NCBI GenBank assembly: GCA_023634235.1
Contig: JAMKCF010000008.1
Coordinates: 15,993,558 to 16,057,557 of the forward strand
Length of the DNA stretch: 64,000 nucleotides
Direction of reading: 5' to 3'
DNA from: Pisaster brevispinus
Taxonomy: Eukaryota; Echinodermata; Asteroidea; Forcipulatida; Asteriidae
Shown here: positions 50,201 to 59,200 of the stretch, one piece after another
Layout: each line of letters begins with the position of its first letter
Position numbering within the stretch: position 1 is the first letter of the stretch
Notes under the pieces: generated by a model
The model's database searches: none
Told to the model about the DNA's origin: nothing
What the model saw: only the letters and a program-made list of their open reading frames with translations
Position numbers and translations under genes: made by a program

Positions 50201-50324
50201 GGGTAGGATCATCCAGAGGGATGGTGGAGCTAGATCGAACAAAGTCATGCTTAAAGCCCGGATGATTGACATGAAAGTCTATGAACATCTGACGGACCTG
50301 TTGTGATGTCAGTGACGCATCCAT
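32296..50324 (-). CDS. AARS1: Cytoplasmic alanyl-tRNA synthetase, 20 coding exons, 974 residues
   Basis: Exons in transcript order: 50324-50172, 49142-48954, 48231-48086, 47686-47492, 46783-46639, 45625-45480, 44924-44816, 44164-44011, 42648-42524, 41749-41602, 40782-40613, 39760-39632, 39000-38863, 37917-37777, 37191-37079, 36668-36560, 35592-35476, 34238-34119, 33493-33293, 32472-32296. All are GT-AG and sum to 975 codons with the stop; human AARS1 has 968 residues. It charges tRNA-Ala in the cytosol. The class II core shows motif 2 around [11 protein letters not shown] (Arg80 inside) and motif 3 GMGLERI (246-251 region). The editing domain keeps its four zinc ligands: His613 and His617 (HTGTH), Cys731 and His735 (CGGTH). 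The C-Ala domain follows to the end. The start ATG has an ACCATGG context and an acceptor 9 nt before it, so the 5' UTR is split. It is divergent from the RNF212-like gene. Confidence 0.98.
32907..33275. repeat. Interspersed MITE-like element in AARS1 intron 19
   Basis: The left end gggtacacctttggt pairs imperfectly with the right end accaaaggtatac, and the interior shares blocks with 15045-15395. It sits between the last two coding exons of AARS1. Confidence 0.65.
33640..33905 (+). repeat. SINE family B (tRNA-Lys-like)
   Basis: The upstream body (tgcatggcttctgactggc, gaccgccaaca) precedes the tRNA-like head gatagctcagttggtagagc and the B box ggttcaaatccc, then the tail ttgttcaaccctaa. Antisense to AARS1 within intron 18. 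Confidence 0.8.
34798..35120 (-). repeat. SINE family B (tRNA-Lys-like)
   Basis: Reverse copy: gctctaccaactgagctatc at 34916-34935 marks the head, cgggacttgaaagaacgacc the B-box side. The body with ggtgccagtcagaag and gccgtgtagccagggatc lies to the right. Confidence 0.8.
38262..38640 (-). repeat. SINE family B copy plus tail of a second one
   Basis: The head ctctaccaactgagctatct lies at about 38376-38395 and the body (ggtgccagtcagaag, caggaatcacacccaag) follows. At 38563-38640 a second tail begins again with aagtaataaaccaca and gttgaacaaagaaaaat, so two insertions are nested or adjacent. It lies in AARS1 intron 13. Confidence 0.7.
39235..39535 (-). repeat. SINE family A, nearly full copy
   Basis: Reverse orientation: tail accatgtaatggtttaca, body ggctttacgtcccatctga and ttgcttaaggacacaagtg, head gggactcaaacccac and cagagcttgaatccgg. 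It lies in AARS1 intron 12. Confidence 0.8.
41319..41510. repeat. 192-bp MITE, gggccc-atttcat family
   Basis: Ends gggcccaatttcataaagct and ttttatgaaactgggccc are inverted repeats. Inner arms repeat ctgcttagcaa and ttgctaagcag-type motifs. It lies in AARS1 intron 10. Confidence 0.9.
41995..42255 (+). repeat. SINE family B (tRNA-Lys-like)
   Basis: Body (gatccctggctacgcgacag, atggcttctgaccggcacc) and head (ggctagaaagctcagttggt, gttaatccagaggtcacag), then ttttttgttcaatcc. It lies in AARS1 intron 9. Confidence 0.8.
42290..42430. repeat. Half-element of the 4778-4900 foldback family
   Basis: The stretch shares gggtacaaccatgtgtaaa, tctcttttggg and ggctctgaaaagagcc with the family, then a distinct tail (ctgctcgtcttcagga). 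The reverse arrangement is seen at 46360-46500. Confidence 0.6.
44288..44430. repeat. Relative of the 30909-31080 MITE
   Basis: It begins ggggccgatttcacgaagag and has alternating aagattgatctt and atcttaagatgaatctta motifs. The right terminal repeat is not preserved. Confidence 0.5.
46330..46500. repeat. Half-element of the foldback family, reverse orientation
   Basis: The stretch contains gagcagagcatactgttcga, ggttcttcacagaacc, cccaaaggagat and atacatggttgtaccc, which is 42290-42430 read on the other strand. It lies in AARS1 intron 5. Confidence 0.6.
47187..47450. repeat. Pair of perfect short inverted repeats in AARS1 intron 4
   Basis: ctgcatcccata at 47187-47198 pairs with tatgggatgcag at 47229-47240. 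ttatcttcaagcaaact at 47289-47305 pairs with agtttgcttgaagataa at 47434-47450. The second arm ends about 40 bp from exon 4 (47492). Confidence 0.7.
49199..49400. repeat. Interspersed repeat next to AARS1 exon 2
   Basis: Shares gttagccagaggggtgtctgg with 3090-3115 (gttggccagaggtgtgtctgg). An internal duplication of gacaccctgttttaa is visible near 49239-49275. It begins 57 bp upstream (transcript sense) of exon 2. Confidence 0.5.
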
Positions 50325-50477
50325 GGTGTCAACCTGTGTAGGAATAATGCATTGTGCTGGGCAATTAATCACTTGATAATGTCACAGTTTAAATTTTGAC
50401 TTTTCGAAAAACTAAAAAACCTGTTTTGAATGAATGGTCAATATATTATATAAAAGATTACTACACTAGTATACTAA

Positions 50478-50765
50478 AGCCCAGTTCATACTTCACGTGA
50501 AAGAGAATGCGAAGCGAATTTTGGTGACACAATAATTGGTGCACATTGTTTTTCCAATTGTGACGCGAGAAAATTTGCTTTGCTTTCTTGTGAAGTGTAG
50601 CTCGGTCCATATTTCCTATAAAGCGAGTTTGACGTTACAAATTCGCAACAAACAATTCAAAAGAGTTGAGCTGTGCTAAACTCTTTTTGCATGCGTAGTG
50701 AAAACAGAGTTAGTTGTGACATCAAATTCGCTTTGCATTCGCATGTGATGTTTCCCCTAGTAGTA
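50478..50765. repeat. MITE-like element rich in gcgaa/ttcgc
   Basis: The left end has cccagttcatacttcacgtg and agaatgcgaagcgaatt. The right end has aaattcgctttgcattcgca and tgatgtttcccc. Internal ttttggtgacacaa and ttgtgacatcaaa further suggest an inverted-repeat design. Confidence 0.55.
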
Positions 50766-50805
50766 GGATGCTTTGCCAACAAGTGTAATATATGATACAG
50801 AAGTA

Positions 50806-51129
50806 CAGGGCTTGAATTTGACACTGGACCACCGGCCCGAGGCCAGTGATTTTAGCCTCGGGACCATCGGGAGGATGGAGGGTTACGATCATCGCAACTT
50901 GTAATTATACATGTACATTTCCATTGAGAATCAAAATATACTGCCTCATAAGACAAAAAATGAGTAAAATCTTCTCTAGTCTCAGTGCTTGTTCAAAAAC
51001 TGTGTAGAATTTAGAAAGCTCTTCGTTATTAAGATTCTGGTCTTGTGAAATAAATTCTGGTCTGGTAAACATTTTGAGCTACTACAAGCCCTGCAGTCTT
51101 GTGCAATTTGACCCCAAATTCAAGCCCTG
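50806..51129. repeat. 324-bp element with 15-bp perfect terminal inverted repeats
   Basis: Left end cagggcttgaatttg is matched exactly by right end caaattcaagccctg. A second internal caagccctgcag at about 51085 suggests a nested end. A diverged relative may lie at 57605-57790. Confidence 0.75.
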
Positions 51130-51197
51130 AGAAGATGTAAAAAAAATATGTATAAGGAGTACAGCGCTAGGCCTTTAAACGTGATTACATTAACATT

Positions 51198-51292
51198 AAC
51201 AATAGGTACTCCTAGAACTATTCGGTTCGTTCCGCTATCGTCTCCCCGACGATAGCGGAACGAACCGAATAGTTCTAGGAGTAAACAATAGG
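51198..51292. repeat. 77-bp perfect hairpin flanked by 9-bp direct repeats
   Basis: Positions 51207-51242 are an exact 36-bp reverse complement of 51248-51283, around a 5-nt loop (tcccc). On both outer sides the direct repeat aacaatagg occurs immediately (51198-51206 and 51284-51292). The layout is direct repeat, arm, loop, arm, direct repeat, as in a target-site duplication around an insertion. It lies upstream of the AARS1 start exon. Confidence 0.95.
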
Positions 51293-51498
51293 GTAGGACC
51301 ACGTCACGTCAGATCGTTGACATCCTGGCCAAAATCTTTATTTTGGTCGATTTAAATCCCCCAAAAGCACTTTTAAAAAATCTCGACCCACTTAGCGCCC
51401 AAGCTATGAAAGCTACACAATCGTCTTCAACAGAATTGAAATTTAAATTCCCGGTAAACCAAGTAAACAAAAAATATGCAAGATGAATATCAACTTAC

Positions 51499-51560
51499 AA
51501 TCCGCAGGATCCAATGTTGTCTTGAATGTGCGCAACCTGCCTGCTCTTATATGTGTCGGA
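51499..51560 (-). promoter_or_regulatory. Candidate AARS1 promoter and first non-coding exon
   Basis: On the minus strand a TATAAGAG motif (plus ctcttata, 51544-51551) is followed about 30 nt on by a stretch ending in a donor, ggatt then gtaagt (exon side ends 51499). That donor could pair with the acceptor 9 nt before the AARS1 ATG. CCAAT-type motifs occur nearby (atccaatgg, accaatgg). No transcript evidence. Confidence 0.35.
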
Positions 51561-52284
51561 TTTGCACGGTGTATCCAATGGACTTGCATTACGTGCGTGT
51601 GAAAAAGACACATGTCCACACTCGAGCAACCATGCGAGACATAACACTGGTCATCAAAGCACTTATCGTTTGTCAAACAGAATCGCCGGGTACCATTGGA
51701 GATGATGAAATAGCAAGTCTCGCCAAATCTCGCAAAGTGGACGAGCATTTGAAGTTTGCATCTGGTAAAACTTGCGACCAATGGACGTCAGGTCAGTGCT
51801 GCATTATCGCCTTCCTTTGAACATAATTTTTTTGTGACATTATGATTAGGCCTAATTTTCATAGCGATCATACATGCTCCGTTTGACTGTATTTACTATG
51901 TTTAATCAAAACAACAAAGTAGAGTCTGTGATATTTATTTTATGACAAGCTTAATTTTTCTTGACTTGTGAAGTCCTATTCTAAGAAGTTGTGTTGATGT
52001 GTGTGTTCAACGACACACCGATCCTAATCGAACTTCTCTTAGAGTTAGACATCTTCGGTCGTGTTATTTGTGTGTGTTAATGTTACTGTCAGAGTAATTT
52101 TTTTACTTTGATTATTATTTTTTTTACCATGTAAAAAATATATATACCAAATTGTAATTCAAATTCAATCAAATGTTTGAATAAACCATTGTAAACCAAT
52201 ACATTTTATAAACTTAATATTATTTAGGTTGTGTTCTTGTTACTCTTGTCTTGTGTTGTTATTTATTTTTACATAGATTAAACA

Positions 52285-55200
52285 ATGACGGACTGGGTGC
52301 ACTGCAATACCTGTTTTCACCGACCGGGTGTTGATCCACGCAAATTCTATCTGACGAGCTGTGGACACATCTTTTGCAGTGAATGCATTAACGAAAGTGC
52401 GGGTTTTGTAACCTTTCTTTTAAAAAATCAAATACATTTTAAAATTACTTTTCCTTTTTTTTTGTAATACAAATTATGTTTAATATTTTATAAGCCTACT
52501 TACAATTTTGTTTTAAATTACCCTACTTTTACTTCATTTTTAAAAAGTTCAGGAGGTAAAACACAACATTGCAGACAATGCTAGTTAATCTGCTTAAAAG
52601 TGTTTTTGAAAAAAAAATTCCATGAAACATATTCGTTTCTTGTAAAAAATTCTTTTGTTTGATTTTTAGAGACAACGAGTCAATGTCCTATATGTGGAAA
52701 TCAATGCACAGTAATATCTTTATCAGCAAAGGTACAGTACTAAATGGTATTTCTCATCAAGACATCGGACCTACTAGCAAACAATGATTGCATGTCGAGG
52801 CCAAGCGATCAAATGCACTGGACTCAAGTAGTGGTGTTTTTTTATTAGCAGAGTGTGGGTTTAAGTCCCGGTCTTGACATTTGTATCCCTAACCCTTTAG
52901 GGACCATAGCCACTGGAAACAGCTGCAAGATCTGACCTACTTCCACTCAACCGAGTAAAGGTTTCCAATGTTTCCCATGTTAATACAGTATCTCCATATG
53001 TTTTTTAAAACAAAATCAAGTTTGTTTTTTATATATGTTTTTTTCAGAAAAACTTGTTTAAATATAACAGTAATAATACAAACTGTCTGGGCATATGTTG
53101 GTGATTGTACAGAAATGAATGGTCTCTAATAGGTTAAAATGCTATTACTGCTATTGCTAATATAGAAGGGGTTTGCCCTAGTGTTTCTGGAAGTGGCTGC
53201 TGAATGCGCTGCAGCACCTTGTAAACCATTATAAGGTGCTACATAAATGCTCATTCAAAAACTTCAATAACCTGTTAAAAAAAAAATAATAATTAGCGCT
53301 TTGAGACACCCTGTAGATAAGCAACAAAATATAAAAACTAGTTTTTGTTATAAACATGGAACAGTCTAGATCCAAGCATCTGAACGCTAAATTGAACTTT
53401 GAAATAAATTTGGGGGGAAAATTTAAATAATGAGAAGTTATCAGGCCAAATGTCAAAAATAATGAAATAGATGAATTTTGAATCTATTATGAATTCAAAA
53501 ACAAAAACATGTTTTTGTTGATCTTTTGTTGCCTAGTTTGTTTTCTAAGATTTATATTCTTGTTCTTAGATGAAGCCTGATGTAGAGATATTCTTTCAAG
53601 AGCCTTTTGACATTGTAAGCAAACAGCACAAACAACTGTCACAGGTAGGTCATTCTTATAAAGAACGTTTGTATATTTTTGTGATGAAGTTGTGATGTTT
53701 TTACCTGTGAAATTAATAATAAAATACAGAATTGGCGGCTACAGCTATGGCAAGGACTGTTGCTAAGGGTGTTGCTAAAGGACGTGCTATACTTCAGCAG
53801 ATGATGATGCAGAAATTTAGCCGTAGTTATAACCCCGAATTCTGACCTGGCCTAAAGCAAAGGCAGGGGCCAATTTTGTGGCTGCAGCTTTGGCTTTGGC
53901 TGTTGCTAAGGGAAGCCTAAGGGATCACATGATGATCAAGCCACAGCCGCAACTCGGACACTACCTAAGATACTTCACTGATTCAGAGAGAAGTTGGGTC
54001 ATTCCAAGGGATGCAGACCAGGGGTGTGGAAAGGTGTGACACCCCTAATAATTGTTGTTCTCAGTGGGCATTCTGAGTCCAGGTTTGTCAAACAAAGTAC
54101 TGAATCAGGTAGGCTTAGGGTATCCCGACTGAAATCCAGTCATTTTGCTATAAACTGAAAATCATTGTTGCTTTGTTGAATACAGTGGATTGCGTGATGG
54201 TTACTTTTTAAAGCGTTTAATTGACTATCACTACCATTGGCGGATTTTTGTGTTCAAGACCTTAAATGAAATCTTGTGACTTTCTTAGATCTATAAAAAT
54301 AGCTATTTAAAGCTTTTAATCTAAATTTTTGGGTAAAGTTTGCCAAAAACTGGACCTTAAAGAATTAAAGAATGTATTTTTGTTATGGTATTTGTTTTTT
54401 TATTTCTCATTTCTATTTTTGATTCAGGTGTTGGAGTTTCAGGCTAATCACAAGAAGAGGTTGGCAGTTCACAACAGAGAAAAGGTGGGTTGACAACGGA
54501 TATTATAAAGTAACCAATTCAGCTTGTTCCAGAGAGTGTTGTTTGGTCTAGCACCTCGGAATCTAGTTCAGGGGCCAATTTCATAAGCTGCTTAATCACA
54601 AAAAGATGCTAAACCACAACAAAATCATGCTCACCAGAATAAGGTTACAAGCCAAACTTGAACGTCTCATGATACCATTTGTGACCAGTATCCTGCTCAT
54701 TTCTGCTGAGAAGAAATTAAGTGAGTAATATTTTCTGCTTAAACAGCTCCATGGGCCTTGGTGGCTGAGTCATCAGAATGCGATGGGTTTGAGTCCTGCT
54801 GGTGACACGTGTGTCCTTGGAGCAAGACATTTTATTACCATAATTGCTTCTCATCACCCAGGAGTAAGTGGGTACCTGCGAGGGTAGAGATTGTTGATGT
54901 GAATGATTTGCAGCCTGTGTGCCCATTTGACTACCAGTGCTGATTACTCATAAAGGAGTTGAGATGGTTTTAGGAATGCTAAATGCTGAATGAACATGGT
55001 GCTTTGAGAGACCTCTGTATCTTGAAAAAGCACATAATGAATACATGTTATTTTTACAACAGGTCTTTGAAAATTCAAAGTTTCCTCGAAGAAATATCAA
55101 AAGAACATGTAGTTAAAAATAGAACAGGAAAAAAAGATTGCTCACTCAATGGGAGTGTTGAAGCTGATGACAGCAAGTACGCTTCCATTGTTGACACAAA

Positions 55201-56249
55201 ATGACAGATATTCTTGTTAAGACTGATACCACTTTTGTTATCAAAAGTCTCCCATTCCTTCAAATTATTTATTGTATAAAGAACTTCTATATTAGGGAAT
55301 CGTGTGTAACCCTTTTTCAAAAATCATGTCCCAACACTTTGTAAGTGAGGTTTGGGGTAACACCATGTGAAAATCCCTTTTGAGTAGTGTGGGTTCTGAA
55401 AAGAACTTGTGGTAATTTGAAGGAATGGGAGACTTTGATAACAAAGTGGTATCAGTCTTAACAGGAATATCTGTCATTTTGGTAACACTTTCTGTTTTGA
55501 ATGGTCTTATCTTGACATACCAGGATGCTAAGATGGCATCAATGACACAGATCATGAAGAGACAGCACGGACAAGCAACGGATATGGAAAGGTAGACAAT
55601 CCTTTCATCCCATAATGTGTTAATTAATTTACTAGAACAAGAGGTCAAGTTGGATCCAATGCAGTACGCTTCTCTTTGCATGTTTTAACAGGCAGTGTTG
55701 TTTCTCGCGCTGGGTGAAAAATCAAACAAATTACAGTGTAAAATACAGGGTTAAGAAATGTCAGACTTTTTATGTCTACTTCTTGAAAAAAGGGTCTGTT
55801 ATTTTTCTTCTAATGAAAAGAAAACATGCATTTCTAGTGCTACGCGTTAGAATTATATAGAATGTAAGCACGGATATGCTTTTAAACAATTATGAGTACA
55901 AATACAATATTCAAAATGCATATTTTTGTTAACAGAGAGATACGTCGTCTTCAAGAGGAGAACACCACATTAAGACGTGTTTTAAGTGGATCAGGTGGTG
56001 CACCAAAGAGTGCCCACAGCCACAGGTAAACAAATACCCCAAACAACTATAGACCCCTCGCACTGGTGTCAGGCGTAGTGACTGTCATGAAGAGATAGTT
56101 TGTCTATCTGGCTGCGTGCACACTGCCTATGACCAGTAGTGTGACTAGACATTTTCATTTGGGGGGGGGGGGGATTCATATTTGCTTTTTTTTGTTCTCG
56201 TTTGGAGGGGGAAAGTGGTCTGAGCAGGGAAGCTAAACCCACCCCCCCA

Positions 56250-56281
<32 letters not shown>

Positions 56282-59200
56282 AAAAAAATCCTTTAATGGT
56301 TAAGTGTCTTGCTAAAGGACACAAGTGTCAAGACCGGGACTCTAACCCACACTCTGCTGATCAGAAACACCAGAGCTTGAGTCCAGTGCACTTGACCACT
56401 CGGCCAGGACACACAGCTGGTCTATATGCAGTGCTTAATAATCTCAAATCATTGTGGGGCAAAATAGAAATAACTTCTTAATTCTAACTTCTTCTTTTTT
56501 AATATGAATTTTAAGGATTTTGTTTCCTCTTTTTAAATAACATTTTACAATAATAATTGCCCAATAAATTTTGTTCATAATTTTGTTCTTTTTGTGTAGA
56601 CCAGGTACAACTGGACGGATTTTGGTCAATTCAAGCGCTCCTGCACCTGTTCACAATATGAGTAAGTTCATTGTAAATGGGAGGGTGTGATTTCTGGCCA
56701 TTACGGCAGTTATAGGTTGTATGGCTTCTGACTGGTACCCCCGACCAAAGATACAGACAAAAAAGGGAGACCACCAATATAGGGCTGGATAGCTCAGTTG
56801 GTAGAGCGCTGGTACGTCAATCTGGAGGTCACAGGTTCAAATCCCATTCTAGTCAAATTTTCTTTGTTCAACCCAAAAATAAAATAAATGAAAGGGTGTG
56901 TGACATCGCTCTGGTGGAAGAGTACAATTTTTTTTCTTTTTTCTTTTAATTTTGAATAATTAATTCTGGCCCCTTGGAACACAGTGTTGTTTTTTTTTGT
57001 GTTTTTTTTCCCCTTTTTATTACAGAGATTATCTGTTGGAAACAAGTGGAGTCTACTGTTTTAAATTTGTTTAAATAAATCTCACCACTGAGGATCCTTT
57101 TCTAGCATGGTTCTCTCAAAATCTGGATTTTTACACATACCACACTTTTCTCCATATCAAAATTGAACACCATGCAAAGCTACAAATTTTATTTATTTAT
57201 TCATTTTAATGGGTTGTTGTTATGTTAATTTTTTTCGCATTGATGATCAAAATCTCTCAATTATCTCTCTTCTTAAAGTCCATCAGAGCTCCTCTCAGCC
57301 TGCCAGCAGGACGTCCTCACCGTACTCATCTAACAGGTTTTGAACTTTGTGATTTTCTAAACTTCAAAGTGATTTCTGACCTAAACTACCATGGTTAAAA
57401 GTTGACAATTTTCACCATTAGAGTTTACAGGTTTCCTCAGGCTTGTGAGCCACAGTGATTAAGTTCACTTATGAGGCACCCTTGGTTTCATTACCAGAAA
57501 TATAAAATAATAATAATAATAATATAGTAGATCAGTGAGTTTGAGGTGTACGATTTCAAGTTGACATGAACTTCTTCACATCAACAACACACTTTCCTGA
57601 AAGTGATATTTTACAGCAGACCTTGAATTTAGGGTAAAATCCACAAAACCGCAGATCTGTCAGCTCAACATTTTTACCAGACCAGAATTTGTTTCACAAG
57701 ATCAGTATCTCAATGAGAAAGTACTTTCTACAAAGTCTAGCACCTAAACTGCTTTTATTTGAGCAACCACTAAGAGAAGATTGATCTTACTTGTCTTATG
57801 AGTAAGTATCCTCAACAGTATAAAAAAGATATTTGCTACACTCAAAGTCAACATTAAAACATATACATATACTTTGAATTCAATTACAGAGTTCATCGGC
57901 ATGGTGATGCATCATCGAAAACACCATCATCTGTGAGTACAATTGGGACAACAATTTAATTTAATTTAAATTTAATGTGTTCTGCATAGCATTCATGTAC
58001 ACAAACAATCCCGCTCGGTTACTCCAACTGCAAATGCAGCAACAAGTTTTGAGCAGTACTTCAGCTGGTGCAGATAGTGGGGGCATTTTTGCACAAAAAT
58101 TTGCACACCACAAAAAAAGTATTGCTCTAAAGAGAGTTATATTTTGTATGACTTTTCTATGATTTATTTTTTATACTCTGCTGAATTTCTGCTTTTGATT
58201 TGAAATTAAGCTGGGTTGGAAAGGTATTTTAAAATTAGAATATTATGATTCACTTTAATATCCCCTGTGGTTTTTGTGTAATTTCATGACAGAATACAGT
58301 CTGCTTGTTCTTTTAGAACCACATATTTACTCCGCTGGTTATTTCAAGAGGCAAATTTATGTTTCCCTAATTGCTACTCATGTTTCCCTAAATGCTACTC
58401 ACTAATTGCAAAACACCATAGGTGTTTTTAGTGCATGAACAACTCTTGAAAAGGATTAGGATCGGAGCAATTCCAAACTGCACAATTTTTGAGGGATTTG
58501 AAGGTAATGTGCCCCTTTAATGAAATACTAAGATTCTTCTTTTGACAACAGCAATCAAAGTCACCTAGCTCTGTAGCCAGAACGCCTCCTGGGCCTGCGA
58601 GATACAGCATTCGGGGTCCACCTGTTAATGGTAGAATAGGTGAGGAGTTATAAACTCAAGTTTCAGACTCGTCAACCTTTGCCATACAGCTGTAGTGCAG
58701 CTGGGCAAGCAGTTTTCACCATAAAGACCATAGGGAGTACAAAGTATTTCGTTCAGTGTCACTTTACCAGAAGACACAGCTTACAATTAGTTTTTTTTTT
58801 AAGAAAAAAGAAAGTCGCATTCCCTTAAGCTGTTCCCTCTTCTGCTGCTTCCCAGGTTGTATTGTAAACTTGGGTGAGATCTCTGGCTATACGGCAGATA
58901 CAGTTTGTTTGGCTTCTGACTAGCACCCCCGAACAAAGATACTGACAAAATAGGAAGATCGCCAACATTAGGGATAGATAGCTCAGTTGGTTGAGTGCCA
59001 GCATGTTAATCCGGAGAATACAGGCTAAAATCCCGTTCTAGTTAATTTTTCTTTGTTCAACCCAAAATTTTTCTTTCTACTTTTTTGCCCCCCCCCCTAC
59101 ATTTTTGTTAGCATATCCCACATTCTATTTTTCATTTCTAAATGAAAAGAAATGGTTGTGTTTTTATTAGATTTCTAAATGAATTCTTCCCCCCCCCCAA

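Larger units (their letters stand above)
50334..52276. other. Spacer between divergent AARS1 and RNF212-like genes
   Basis: No conserved coding sequence is seen between the AARS1 start exon and the acceptor of the RNF212-like start exon. It holds two MITE-like elements (50478-50765, 50806-51129), the 77-bp hairpin (51207-51283) and a candidate bidirectional promoter (51499-51800). The AT-rich part from 51830 to 52276 would be the 5' UTR intron of the RNF212-like gene. Confidence 0.6.

Noticed and set aside
51476..51820. 115-codon plus-strand frame with several cysteines before the RNF212-like gene
   Set aside because: It does not resemble a known family, overlaps the presumed promoter, and known RNF212 proteins start at the Met encoded at 52285.
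56780..56860. True tRNA-Lys gene
   Set aside because: A and B boxes are good, but the ends do not form an acceptor stem, and the same unit recurs with a constant tail in at least seven other places.
57027..57062. Extra RNF212-like exon after attacag
   Set aside because: No proper donor follows, and exons 56600-56661 and 57279-57336 already join in frame.
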